Of a DNA stretch of 64,000 bases, positions 34,702 through 45,925 are shown piece after piece (the stretch's first letter is position 1; each line of letters starts with the position of its first letter). A model generated the notes under the pieces. The model worked only from the letters and a program-made list of their open reading frames with translations. It was not told where the DNA came from and made no database searches. Made by a program: the position numbers and the translations under genes. The stretch is from contig CAOLHI010001655.1 of the NCBI GenBank assembly GCA_948474755.1, forward strand, positions 124,001 to 188,000, read 5' to 3'. The stretch comes from Ctenosaura bakeri. Its lineage: Eukaryota; Chordata; Lepidosauria; Squamata; Iguanidae.

Positions 34702-37210
34702 CCTTTACCCAGTCTGGACCTAAAACGCCAACACTTAGGAATCCTGCCACTCACCCTGCCCTTGTTTCTTCAAATATTCCCTTACCGGATTGGGTTGCTG
34801 GGCCTTGGAGTGACCACTTAAGCATGTTGTGGTGTGTGGCTGTGAGGCTTCTTTAGTTGTGGTATGCACGGCCTGACTCCAGCTGGGACTTAATAGAGAG
34901 CTGGAGACAAGTTTAAAAACAATAAGAATATTAAACACAATAAAGGAATATAATAATCTCTAGTAATGTATATATATATCAAACTCCTCACAATCATAGG
35001 TTGTTCTCCTTCCCCATTTCAATCCACAATCCTGTCTCTTTCAGAATCTCACATACACTCTCTGTCTTTCACACCTTGTTTCCTCCACACTCTGTCTGGT
35101 GTCAAAAGCGCCCCCACAACAGCCTCTATTTTTTTGTTCCTTGTTTTTCACCCACTCCCTGAACTGTGATTGGCTGCTTGCATGTCAGTCTGCCTAGCCT
35201 CTTTTTTACAACATGGTGCTGACTCCAAGTTATCCGAACAATGGCTGCAAGTAACCCCTTGTGAAAATGGGCCCTCCCATTTTCTGGGCAACATAGCTGA
35301 GAGGGATAGTCTCTCCTCCAGGCAAACAAAAAGTTAATAATGTGATAGTTTTAAGTTACATTTGTTGAGGATCAGCATCACAGAGGAAGAGAGATCACAA
35401 GAGACTATTGCCCGGTGAGGATGATCAGTCTGAGGAGAAACGTGGAAGCTTTGAGATGTGTCTGAGTGAGAGGTTATTAAAATTTGAGGTGCCACAAGGT
35501 AGGAGAGAAATTGACTGAAGACTTTAGGATCTGTGGAGAGGTATGGTGGTGCTGCCTGCCTCACCTTCCCTAGGGAAGCTTGGTCATAGGCTGGACAAAG
35601 AGGTCCAGAGTCCCAGCTTCCCATGGCCATCCAAGACCCAGGAGACCATCTGTACTGTGAGCAGAATAGGACTAGCTGCCTTAGGGCTTATGTTTCTTTC
35701 AATTTCAGCTAAATATAACCTAGGCTGTTTTGTAACTTTGTAAATGCTTCTCAGTAACATCTAAAGGACAGTTCCTTCATATATAAGATACTCCTTTGCT
35801 GATGTAAGATCATTTGCTTAGAATAAAAACTTTCTTTTAGAGATCTCTTCTTTCCATATTCTCTTTGTGTACCTTTCTTTGCTCAGTGTATGCGTATAGG
35901 ATTCTCATCTTCCACAGAAGGAGGAGGGAGAACTTCTCCAGAGGCAGAGGTGGGAAAAGGCAAAGTATGCCCCTCCACTAAGTTACTGAGTCACTTGGGG
36001 TAAATTAGTGGGTGCTGGTAGTTAGGTAGCTTTCAGAGGTTCCTTCTATTCAAGAGGAGGGGATGGGGCCAGAGAGCCCATTACACGGGGGCAGTGGTGC
36101 TCCATGGAAGTGGGAGACCGATTACACCCTTCCCCTCCCCAAAAATTAGGATGCTAAAAATGTTTGTATGGAAACCAGTAAAAGGATGTGAGAATTTAGA
36201 TCTAGTTACATGTTTCCAGGCTAACCACGTATTTAGAAACTGTGTATGTGCCTGTGTGTGTGCGCATGAGCACATACACATTTGCATGTAGTACAGTGAT
36301 TAATAAACAAAATTTAATAAATTAGCAAAAGATTTTAGCTTCTGCCTTCTTCAATTGATGAAAATAAATAGGTGTTTGTATGATTTCAAACAATGGAAAA
36401 TACTACATAGTCTAGAAAATGTATATACACACACCTATCTATATATCTATATATATCTATAGTGAAACCCCTTCAATTGCTAGTCAGTTTCATGGTGGGA
36501 CAACGTACATTCAAGCCCACAGATGTGCATAAAATTCCAACCACAGAATCTTCTGAAAGGAAATATGAAGGTGTTAACAACTGCATTATTGTTAAATGCT
36601 TAAAGATGAATCAAATGAACAGTATTTTTATTTCGAAATACAGTTTTCTGTCTGATTGTGCGTCTCACATTTACTTCAAAGAGGTTATTATAATGAACAA
36701 AACTGCCCCTAATTTTAAGTCTTACAAAAATCTGTCAGATAAAGTTGAGAGAGTGTGTCTGGCCCAAGATCACCCAATGAGCTGCCTGTCTTGATGAGGA
36801 TTTGAAACTGAGCTTTTCTGCTTTAATGATCAAACTACACCTCATGACAGACACTTAATGGCTCAGCCAAAACTTCATTTTCATGCCTTTCTGTCATAAA
36901 ATACAGTTTAACATATCTGTAAGGCATGAATTTTATCACAGTGTGTATTGCCCTGTTGAACTAACATAATTGTTTGTTGGCTTCATGGCATAGCAGGCCC
37001 TGGAACTCTGGGGTGATATCACTTTGTGGGTGAGATAAGTTCAGCGGATGAAGATAAGATTTTTGGCATCCAATCAATGTCCTCCACAATTGTGTTTCAG
37101 GCCCAATTTCCATTACCTTACCTGCTTTCTCCCTCCCTCCTTGTTTCTCTTGGTTCAAATTATATTGACTGTATTTATACTGATATGTTTATGCTGCTGC
37201 CAAAGGTAAG
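34702..37210. other. Unassigned DNA with a MIR-like SINE trace
   Basis: 36735-36850 reads inverted tRNA-SINE-like sequence (tctggcccaagatcacccaatgagctgcc). 35320-35860 has a gaataaaaactttc signal and might be LTR-derived. No exon could be supported. Confidence 0.35.
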
Positions 37211-37302
37211 ATGTAAACCAGTGGATTCAAATTACAAGAAAGGAGAATCCAAGAGGATATAAGGAAGAATTTCCTGATAGTAAGAGCTGTGTGACAGCAA
37301 AA

Positions 37303-37700
37303 TTTGTTGTTGTGTGCCTTCAAGTCATTTCTGGCTTATGGTAATCCTAAAACAAACCTATCACAAGGTTTTCTTGGCAAGATTTGTTTGCAAGGGAGTT
37401 GCTTTTGCCTTCTTCTGAGGTTGAGAGACTACAACTTGCCCAAGGTCACCTAGTGGGTTTCCATGGCTGAGTGAGAATTTGAACCCTGGTCTGCAGACTC
37501 AGAGGTTATTTCCACATGAGCCTGTTATAGCATTATGATTCCACTTTCAACATCCTATGGAATCCTGGGGTTTGCAGTTTCGGCCCCTCCCGAAACTGCA
37601 AACCTCAGGATTCCATAGGATGTTGAAAGTGGAATCATAGCGCTACAACAGGCTAGTGAGGAAAGGGCCAGAGTCTAATGCTCAAACTACTACAGCATGC
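37303..37700 (-). mobile_element. Sauria-type SINE split by a MITE
   Basis: The inverted tail (ttgttgttgtgtgccttcaagtcatttctggc) starts at 37303. The head resumes after the MITE as agagtctaatgctcaaactactacagcatgct. Confidence 0.85.
37504..37669. mobile_element. Palindromic MITE, copy D, inside a SINE
   Basis: ggttatttccacatgagcctgttatagc...gctacaacaggctagtgaggaaagggcc. The flanks repeat aga directly (or cagag if the ends are set two bases in), so a short target duplication can be read. Confidence 0.85.
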
Positions 37701-37914
37701 TAGATCTGGTCTGACTCTACTTCGCTGCAGGTTTTTAAAGAGATGAGCCTCTTTTAAGAATGTACAGTGACTGTATTCCTGCATGGCAGGGAGCTGAACC
37801 ACATAGCCCCTGCATCTCTGGATCCCTTTCTGTTGTATGATTCTGTGAATAGCAGTGGATCACCAAATACCCAGGTTCCTTGTATGCTCCTCAATGATAT
37901 GATTTGCATAACTT

Positions 37915-38580
37915 AGGCCCTTTCCACACTGAGCTATTAAAACAGCTCAGAGCGACCTCTGACTGAGGTCTTCTGCATCGTGGAGTGGACTGGGTCAGAC
38001 TACTTTTTGTAGTTCCACACCTTTTTTTTATTATTATTATTTATTTGTATCCCACCTCTCCATATGGATCGAGGCGGCGAACAACTTACAAATAGTATGT
38101 ATTTCGATACATTTCTATACGTGCCCCCAACAAGCTGGGTACTCATTTTACTGACCTGTGAAAGGATGGAAGGCTGAGTCAACCTTGGAGCCCGGCAGGA
38201 TCGAACTCACAACCTTGTGGCTTGCAGTACTGGCATTTAACCACTGCGCCACCAGGGCTCCAGAGTGACCGGAACTAGTTGCGCAGCATGCTTTTTAAAA
38301 ACCTCTTTTTAGAGGTTTTTCAAAAGCCCGGAGTGCGCGACTCCATGTCGCTCCTTCGCCACGCTCCAATGCAGATTTGCAGGCACGCACTATTGCATGC
38401 CTGCAGATCTGCCGGGGGCGGGCTTTAGGCTTCTCCCGAAGCCGCCATTTTGGATGCCGGAGCAGTGTGGAGCGACGAGCTCGCACTGCTCCTCGTCCCA
38501 ACAGACTCGATCGGATGGAGAAGAAATCCGGTGAGTCCTGTTTCTGCCCAATTCACACCCCACATGTGGAAAGGGCCTTA
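37915..38580 (+). mobile_element. GC-rich non-autonomous DNA element, copy 1, with SINE insert
   Basis: The ends ggccctttccacactgagc and ccacatgtggaaagggcc are inverted copies flanked by tta on both sides. The interior is GC/CpG-rich with a short hairpin (aacctctttttagaggtt). A second copy lies inverted at 51781-52208. A separate SINE is inserted at about 38020-38263. Confidence 0.75.
38020..38263 (-). mobile_element. tRNA-derived SINE with LINE-type tail
   Basis: The minus strand reads gagccctggtggcgcagtggttaaatgcc (A-box-like), then gttgtgagttcgatcctg (B-box-like). It ends in an L2/CR1-type ctccatatgg...aaataataataataa tail. Confidence 0.8.
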
Positions 38581-38589
38581 GTTGTCATG

Positions 38590-39130
38590 CCTTTGTCTCA
38601 GGACCAAGACAGGACACTTCCAACAGCTGTAACACAGAGACATGAAAACAACAATACTTAAGGGCAGCCAGCGTAGGTGACAAAAGGAGAGCCCAGGAGA
38701 CTTGGAGCATTTATATAGTAAAGACACATCTATTAGACAAACAGTGGGGGAGGCTATCAGCCCACAAAAACAGGGAAAGGGATGGGAAGATGCTGTTGCA
38801 GACAACTGATCTTATCAGTGGAAGCAGTATTTCTACTGGCCTGTCACTCTGAATTTACTATGAACTCAGACTGTGAAAACAATGACAGTAATTGACTAAC
38901 AAACTCTTATAAACTTTACTCATCACTGCTGATAAAAGACTTTAATTAGAGAGCTATTAATCTTGGCTGGCTGCTGGCATAGTACATTAGTCCATGTTAC
39001 GAGACCCTTTGATCTGGATTGTGATGGACACTTGTCATCAAAAGTTTCACTAGTGATGACAGGATAACGAAGCATAGAGCTCAGTCTCCATTTGCAGTGA
39101 TTTTAGCCCTATCTATAGCAAATAATGAAA
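38590..39130. other. Unassigned DNA
   Basis: No gene or known repeat was recognised. Confidence 0.45.
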
Positions 39131-39132
39131 TG

Positions 39133-39322
39133 AGAGCCAACATCGTATTGTGGTTTGAGCTTTGGACTATAACCCTGGAGACCAGGATTCAGTTCCCCAC
39201 TCAGTCATGGAAACCCACTTGGGCATGTCACACACTCTCAGCCCTGGAAAACCCCATGATAGGTTCCCCTCAGGGTCAACGTAAGTAGGAAATGACTTGA
39301 AGACACACAGCAACAACAACTG
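39133..39322 (+). mobile_element. Sauria-type SINE
   Basis: Head tattgtggtttgagctttggactataaccctggagacc; tail gtaagtaggaaatgacttgaagacacacagcaacaacaac. A short internal deletion is present. Confidence 0.85.
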
Positions 39323-40544
39323 GATTATGGAAGGCTGCTGGAAGAGACTGTTACCATCAGAATTTTGGATGCTACATTTTGAAAAGAATTGGTTATGTTG
39401 TTACTAGTTGTTACAAGTTACTGTTACTGCAGTAAATAAATTGCTAGATTATTTATTACATAACATCTTAATATTACTGGTATATTGGGCCTCGGAAAAT
39501 ACAAGGAAATGCCTTTCCCCACACCCTCACCCCATCTCTGATCTCCATAAGTCTGAGCAAACTACTTTGCCCAATTCCCCCCTCTAGTCACAACAAGAAA
39601 TGCTTTGTGCAGGTGGGCAGAAGCAGTTCTTGCTGCCAAAATGTTGATTCATATTGGTAATGAAGCTATTTCCCTAATATGACATGCATTACTTTTTTTT
39701 AAAAAAAAAATCTTTAACTGATTTTTATTTATTCTGAAAGTGGGAAGGGAAAAAATATTAAAACCAAAAAAAAATGAAAACCAAAAAAAAAAAAAAAAAG
39801 GCATTTCCCCAAAGATAAAATCTACTCATTAAATTCAAGTGTGATTATTATATATACACCAACTGGTACCTCCAACACAGATCTGAAAATGGCACAGAGA
39901 TATATCTCTGCACAACTTTGCAATAAAGAGTCTCCCCGCCCACATTCTATTACAAGTCATGTTTAAAAGAAAGGAACTCACATAAAGTATGAGTATTTAC
40001 ATCTTCCCAAATTAAACAATACTACGACATTTGGTACTACGGTATGGAAAGAAAGCAAGGAGGAAAAGAAATTCCTCAGAAGGACCATTCTGGCCCCAAA
40101 ACTGCAGCCCTGGGGCAAGGCCTCCCCAACCATCAGCAGCACCATCCGTAGATGATGAATGCAGATAGCCATCGAGCCATGTGGATGATATCAAGAAATC
40201 TTGCCACTAGGGTGGTGAGGAGAACACTCAGTCTGTCCCCCTGTGGTAGAATCCCTGGCAGAAACACACTGTCTTTGAACTAATGTAGCTGACCAAGAAA
40301 ACACATGGTGGACCTCTCTACAAGATCAACTAGTTGTCCATATTTTCCCCATGACGACATTTGAGCAGAGAACAAAAAATTAACTGTTTGAACTATAGCT
40401 CCCAGCTACTGTCTCCTAATTACCACTGTCAGCAGTGGAACTCTGGGAGTTGTGGTTTTAAAAAGTAATTTTTAAAGTTTGTCATGCTGTGTTGGGACCA
40501 CCAACCTAGAAGCCTCTGGTCCATACAAATAAGTCATTATTTAC
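39323..40544. other. Unassigned DNA with A-rich tracts and a mini-palindrome
   Basis: Poly-A runs lie at 39700-39800. A small inverted pair (actatagctcccag...ctgggagttgtggttt) lies at 40395-40460. It precedes the donor side of the candidate tail exon. Confidence 0.4.
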
Positions 40545-40662
40545 CTTGAACAGCAGATTTGGCTTGGAATCTTTGATCTTTTTGTCTTGGCCTGAAATTA
40601 AAGTAGCACTGCCCATCCTCCAGCAGGCAAGGAATTCGAGTTGGAAGTGCTTCCCTCTTCAT
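40545..40662 (-). CDS. Candidate cytoplasmic-tail exon of the lectin receptor
   Basis: 118 nt: 39 codons plus one base if the ATG at 40662 is used. The donor is CAAG|gtaaat in phase 1, which joins the transmembrane exon to give SAVQ-D-ILLRHPRW. The peptide contains EDGQCYFNFRPRQKDQRFQ. A Tyr after an acidic-Asp-Gly stretch recalls the EDGY hemITAM tails of CLEC1B/CLEC7A, and YFNF also has a YxN shape. The AG of the AAG after the ATG follows a strong polypyrimidine tract, so this could instead be an internal exon starting at 40656 with the start codon upstream. The 19-kb gap to the next exon lowers certainty. Confidence 0.42.
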
Positions 40663-40668
40663 GATATT

Positions 40669-40712
40669 GAAAAAAAAAGAAGAAGAAGAAGAAGGAAGGA
40701 AGGAAGGAAAGA
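40669..40712. repeat. (AAG)n/(AAGG)n microsatellite
   Basis: A purine run. On the minus strand it is the polypyrimidine tract just before the candidate tail exon. Confidence 0.85.
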
Positions 40713-41307
40713 GAGGAGAGCAGTGCTGTGAACATCCAACTCAGCTCTGCAAGAGAAACAGCTCTGACACCCTGTAGCATGCAAGCAAGAAGACAGCACA
40801 GGAAATGGCACCTTTGACATTTTGACCAACTGTCAACACCTCTGCTGTTGCCTCTTGCCTACTCGGGGGGCTGCCTTTATTAACCATATTTTTTTAAAAA
40901 AACAGTTTCAATTTTACTACATCATATTCATCCATTGTCACTGTCATCCTCTTAATGTTTCTCTCACATAACTTCAGATAGTAAAATCATAGGAAGACAG
41001 GCTTTTCCTTTGGTAACATTACCCTGTATGTGTTTGCATAACAAAGCATGGGGGGATTTTCACTTGGTTTGCTAAATGATTAATTTGCTAGATCTGCCCA
41101 CCCCAATGTAGCAGAACTCCATCTTGATTAGCACTGAGGACAGCCCCAGAAGAAAGAGGATTCAGACAGAAGAAACATATCACATGTTCTTCTATGACTG
41201 CTTGTGGTTGTCCCTCCAGCCTTCTGAGATAGAAGAAAGAAAATGGTGCAGCCTTGTGTGGAAAGGGGGAATATAACAGGCATGAGTGGGGTGGTTTATT
41301 TTCTCAG

Positions 41308-41417
41308 AAGCTCTTTAGACAACAAGGGCCCTTTCATTGCAATGTCAGGCCCTTTAGAGCTGAAGGTTAATGTCCCTACCACCAGCACCTGTAGAGAATA
41401 CATTAGAGACTTTCTGG
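41308..41417 (+). other. Weak exon candidate on plus strand
   Basis: 110 nt lie between a good acceptor (tttattttctcag) and donor (CTGG|gtgagt). One frame is open throughout and reads SSLDNKGPFIAMSGPLELK, then VNVPTTSTCREYIRDFL. I do not recognise the peptide. It may be chance, since single exon-like intervals occur by accident in introns. Confidence 0.2.
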
Positions 41418-41827
41418 GTGAGTTGCAATGAATGCTCTTCTACTCCTTTAGTTTGCTTATTGTTCACAGCGTACTGGGCACTGGAGTAACTAAGGAAAAT
41501 GTTTCTCTAGACATTTTCTTTTCTTGCCTTTCTCCCACTCCCTTTCACTATAAAGGATTTAATAATAATAATAAAAAATTAATAAAAAAAAGGAAGAATC
41601 AGGGCAGTCTTAATGGACCCTTAATATGGTAGCGTACAAAGAGATTCAAACTCTGCCTTTTAAGGTTAAACCTTCAAAGACTTGGGCCTGGATAGAGATT
41701 GCTGTGTGTTTTGGTTTCTACCACAATTTATATTTTTAAATGTCAAGTTTTTTGACACAAGTATGAAGACATACATAAATGTAGGTAAATTCTTCATTCT
41801 TATCACTCAGTTTTTCATGATGTGGCT

Positions 41828-41945
41828 GAAGACCACAAAGAAAGTTTCAACAGAAACCCAATGGAACAGTGACTAGTAAGGGAATAAATATTGCAATATG
41901 CTTAAAATATTCTGAGGAGCAAAAACCAGCAAACAGGATTTTCCC
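41828..41945 (+). repeat. Unclassified repeat shared with 53090-53205
   Basis: agtttcaacagaaacccaatgg, gtgactagtaagggaataaatattgcaat and ttctgaggagcaaaaa recur in the same order at 53090-53205. Confidence 0.5.
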
Positions 41946-42099
41946 CAGGAAAACCACCAACAGCTGAGGGTTCTGTCTCTGCTTGAAGGGCTGCTATAAA
42001 AAAAAGCGCACCCACTTTCTTAGTATTTTGTTCCATTGCCAAGCAACCCTACTGTTAAGATGTCTCTCCTAATGTTCTCTTAAAACCCACTTCATTTAT

Positions 42100-42480
42100 G
42101 CTTGATTTGTTGGGTGGCTAGCAGTGGGAAATAGAGCTTGGAGCAGTCACCTTTTTGCACTGTATGCTGGCTAGAGGATTCTGGGAATTGTAGTGTTGCC
42201 CAAAAAAAGAAAAGAAAAAAAACCCTTATCCAACTTCTTCAAGGGAAGATGAGATCTTTTGGCCAAAGTAAGCTTAGGCTGTATACCACATGGTAATAAA
42301 TGTCCAGTATTTCACAGTCATGACCATTTCCTTAGAGTCAAGTTACATTTTAATTAAAATTACCTGCATTTTGCCTTTCCTGTTGTGATTTTGTGCAAGC
42401 CAGTCACTGAACTTTAGGGCTTTGTAGGTCATAACCAGGACTCTGAATCATGCCTAGAAACAGGTTGCTAGCTGGTAGTC
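42100..42480. other. MITE half and an interspersed-repeat fragment
   Basis: 42120-42205 (agagcttggagcagtcacc...gattctgggaattgtagtg) is half of a squamate palindromic MITE. 42410-42480 (tttagggctttgtaggtcataaccagg) is a common squamate repeat fragment of a class I cannot name. Confidence 0.45.
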
Positions 42481-42639
42481 CCACTTCTTTCTCTCTGGTT
42501 TTTTTTTATCCTTCTTATCTTTTATTTGGCTTAAAACTTGTTAGTGTTTCAGATGCCATAAGAGTCTTCATTGTTGCTTTTTCTGTGAAAAGACTAACAC
42601 AGTCCTCCACTCCAAAAATACATTTATGTCAAAAAGAGA

Positions 42640-43800
42640 CTGAATCACGTTTTTCTGTAATCAGCCCTGGCCAATTTCTGGCTGATGCATTTATAGTCTC
42701 TTGCTCTTCATTAACTTCACTGCTTAAGATAACAAAGACCTTTTTGGATCACAATCCTGTGACTTTAATTTTAAGGGGTAAAGGAATGGGAGGGAATTAG
42801 AGATTGAAAGAAGCTCTGTTGCAAGACGAAAATGTTTTTAAAACATGTAGAAAAAGATTGGTGGCATACTTGGAAGACAATTTGGAAAAGGGCACTGATA
42901 TTAGAGTGGTATGGGATACCAGCAAAGCATTCATGAAAGGGTGCCTTATTCAACAAAGTGTGGAATTAAAAGGAGAAAAGGCAAGTTACTCATAGACAAG
43001 ATAAAAAGAGCTAAAGAAGTCTCCCACAAACAAGGCTGTGCTCAATTAAATCAAGATTCTTCAGAGACAGTTATCAGTGATGACAGTAGGTGAGACTGAG
43101 AAGATACATTATGTGAAGCAAAAGAATTTTGAGTTTGCCAACACACCTGGAAGTAGCTGGAATACAAGCTGAGAAAAAGTTAAACTTGAAGATGCAAAAA
43201 GGGAATGAAATGCTAAGTTATAATGTTAATATTAGGAAGTGTATATCACTGTAAAAAAAACCAAGTCCTATTAATGAAGATAGATTAACATTTATATAAA
43301 CAAGATCTTCTAGAGATTTCAGCATTGCAAAAGCAGATAATGAATGAACCTGTTACAGAGAGTGAGATTGCCAAGAACATTAAGAAAACTAAATCTGGCA
43401 AAGCTCCACTCCCAGGTAGTTTATTAGCAGGTAGTTAGAAAACTTTTGAAGACCAATTATTTTTCCTTTAAAGAAATTATTGAATTCAATATTATACACA
43501 GGGAAGAAATCTGAGACTTGGAAAAAGGCAATGTTAGTCTTCATACCCAAGACCAGAAGATGACAAATAACTACAGATCCATTTCCTTATCGAAAAATGA
43601 TTATAGAATTTTTCCAACAATACAAGCAGAAAGTTTGAAAAGGACCTTACAAGACTTTATTCATAAAGATCAAGCTGGATTGTTGTTGAAAAGACAGTTA
43701 CATGATAATATCAAATATGTCTTTGATATTTTGGCATATTTAGACATCATAGTGAGAAACAGGTAGTACTTTTATTTTTGGATGTTGAAGTTATAACTAA
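42640..43800 (+). pseudogene. L1 LINE fragment, ORF2 middle
   Basis: The endonuclease end (LDHNPVTLILRG) is followed by KEALLQDENVFKTC, DIRVVWDTSKAFMKG, SGKAPLPGS and RSISLSKNDYRIFPTIQAESLKR, stopping near FLDVE. Blocks follow L1 order but sit in different frames. It is internal to ORF2, so truncated at both ends. Confidence 0.8.
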
Positions 43801-44920
43801 AATCACCTTTCATTGCTTCCAGATGGACAACTACTACCTTTCCACCAAAAGACAATGCATACCTATCTGTTGAGTATATCTCTAGATGAAGCTTTTATTA
43901 TGGTGTTACTCTTCCTCATTTACGGAACTTTGCCACATGTTGTCATCTCCCACTTGTAACCTTCCATGTTTCTCCAGTACCCAGTCAAAACAACAACTCT
44001 ATAGCAAATTGTTTAAGGATAGTAAGATAGAGTAGCTGTATAACAATATGAAGTGACAAGTTTGGCAAGCTTTGGTACAACCAGCCAATCCCAGCTCACA
44101 GAATGCTGTAGGTGATATAACCTAGAGGCTTGCTTGAAAAATTAGTTAGGGTAGTCACAGGCAGAATGAAGTCCAGTTAGACAGAGAAGAACTGATATAA
44201 TCTGAATAGGATTTTAGGAGCTGGGAATGTGGAAAGAGTTCATGTTTAACTGTTATATCAAAAATCTTTACTGGTCCGGTTTTCTACAATTGTGCTTTTA
44301 TCATTAAAGAAAGGGAGAACAGGTCATGCTTTGCTATACTGAAAATACTGATCAATGTTGCTACTTGTCCAGACAGTGGTCACCTTGAGGCCTGAGTATC
44401 AAATCCATGAAAATATTTTTGATTAGAGTGCAGGACAACTGACAGGAGACAGTTAGCCCAGTGGTTCCTTCCACTGGTAGAAGACATACAGTTGAAATTG
44501 CAGGGCCTGTCTGCAGTGATGTTCAATCACAAATGCCTTCCAATTGACGGCACCCCAAGCCTACCATTGAGAGCACCAGTGGCAATCACTCATTTCTCCA
44601 GACATTTCGAGACTGCAACTCCCAGCATTTCTCACTTTGGCTATGCTAGCTAGGAATGCTGGGAACTGTGATCCAACAACCATCTGGAAGGATGTATAAT
44701 TCCCAGCAGTAATCTAAAAGTAGTTTTTCCATTCTTAATTTTTTTCCTGGTTAGTTTCCAGATGAGTCTGTTGGGAAATTGCATTGCCTTATTTATGGCT
44801 CTCATTGGGAGATCCAAGTAGCAGTGGAAAGAATATTCAAAAAAATGGTCAAAAATATATTTTTCAACTGTTAAGAAACTCTGACGAGAAGAATCCTGGA
44901 CTGACAAGAATCTTCACAGT
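43801..44920. other. Unassigned DNA with a short MITE
   Basis: 44600-44690 (gactgcaactcccagcatttctc...ctgggaactgtgatccaacaaccatctgg) is a common squamate palindromic repeat. The rest is unassigned. Confidence 0.4.
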
Positions 44921-44924
44921 TTGG

Positions 44925-45275
44925 GATTTATTCTGCACAAAATGTGCACATGGTGGTTTTGTGCAGAAAACAGCATTTTCTGTGGAGGAAACAGCATTCT
45001 TTGCATGAAAAAAAAATTTCACTGCAGAAATATTCATTATTGCACAAAAATGTTGTTTTCTGCACGGGGAAAAAGCTGTAATTGGGCATTTGTTCTGCAT
45101 AAAATTTGCATACGGTTATTTGCATAGAAAACAGTATTTACTGCACAGGAACTAATATTTCTGTGTGGCACAATTATTCTCCATTCAGAAAATGGTGCTT
45201 CCTGTGCAGAAAATTCTGTTTTCTGTGCAAAACAACCACATGAGAACCTTGTGCAGAATAACTTGTGTCTTGCAA
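44925..45275. repeat. Degenerate palindromic array of tttctgtgcagaaa-like units
   Basis: About ten imperfect units of ttttctg(t/c)(g)cagaaaa and their complements occur in 350 bp, separated by 10-30 bp. Because the motif is self-complementary, both strands stay open in several frames and give Cys/Phe-rich pseudo-ORFs. No known family was recognised. Confidence 0.7.
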
Positions 45276-45540
45276 ATTGCATATTTTTGAAGATTTTCTC
45301 ACAGTGGGAAGGAAATTGCTAAAATTACTCTTTGCTATGCTCAAGGAGAACCTTAGTGAGGCATTAAATCTCTAGGCCCAAATGACACTGATTTCCACGT
45401 CTAACCCTCTTGTGGAATGAAGTCTGCCAAGGAGAAAAAGTAGAATTGCTACAGAATATCCACAAAGTGCCACAAGGCATTATTGGGGCAGTGCCAGTCC
45501 CCTTCCACCTCATCATTTCACATTTTTCAGGCCTTATAAA

Positions 45541-45925
45541 TACAGTCAGCCCTCCACATTTGTGGGTTTCACTTTTGCAGATTTGATTATTCACAGATTA
45601 TTTGCTGTCATCTCTGCTGCCTCCCTGTGCCATTTTTAATAGGGACTGCAAGCCTCACCAGACTGAGAAACTGCAAATGAGGCTTGTAAAAATGGTATGG
45701 GGCAGCAGTGGAGGTTGCAATAAGCACCACCAGCCACCTACTTCTGCCCTGTGGAGGAACCCTGATGCCTCAAAGGAATCCATGGTGAGTTGGATATGGT
45801 GATCATAATTTTTTGTGCGTTAAATATGGTTTGGGAGGGCTTAAGAGTTAAGAGTGGAAAGGTTTTCCACTTTCACTGGGGTCCTGTGCTCCTAACCCTA
45901 GCAAATGTGGAGGGATGACTATACT
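45541..45925. mobile_element. Tigger/pogo-like element, copy 4
   Basis: Ends tacagtcagccctccacatttgtggg and gcaaatgtggagggatgactata are inverted. Confidence 0.7.

Larger units (their letters stand above)
37215..37850 (+). mobile_element. CR1 3' end interrupted by a SINE/MITE nest
   Basis: CR1 blocks occur at 37215-37303 (attacaagaaaggagaatcc...aagaatttcctgatagtaag) and 37730-37850 (gcaggtttttaaag...tgtatgattctgtg). The gap is filled by an inverted Sauria SINE which itself contains a MITE. Confidence 0.8.
7603..40662 (-). other. Gene span: KLR/CLEC-like C-type lectin receptor (minus strand, last exon outside window)
   Basis: This is the envelope of five exons listed separately. Order from the 5' end: tail (40545-40662, tentative), transmembrane (21412-21513), stalk (14006-14167), lectin 1 (10647-10801) and lectin 2 (7603-7715). 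Exon phases are 1, 1, 1, 0 and an open phase 2 end, which is the pattern of NK-type lectin receptors. The spliced product would have about 216 residues before the missing last exon; family members usually total 200-270. Layout is a short cytoplasmic tail, one transmembrane helix, a glycosylated stalk and a CTLD. No calcium-binding EPN/QPD motif is seen so far, as in NK-type lectins. Introns carry L1, CR1, L2, SINE, MITE and LTR insertions. The orthologue cannot be named from sequence alone; KLRB1, KLRF1 and CLEC12/CLEC1-like receptors are all candidates. Confidence 0.78.

Noticed and set aside
44784..45282. Cys/Phe-rich ORFs on both strands
   Set aside because: They are produced by the palindromic low-complexity array.
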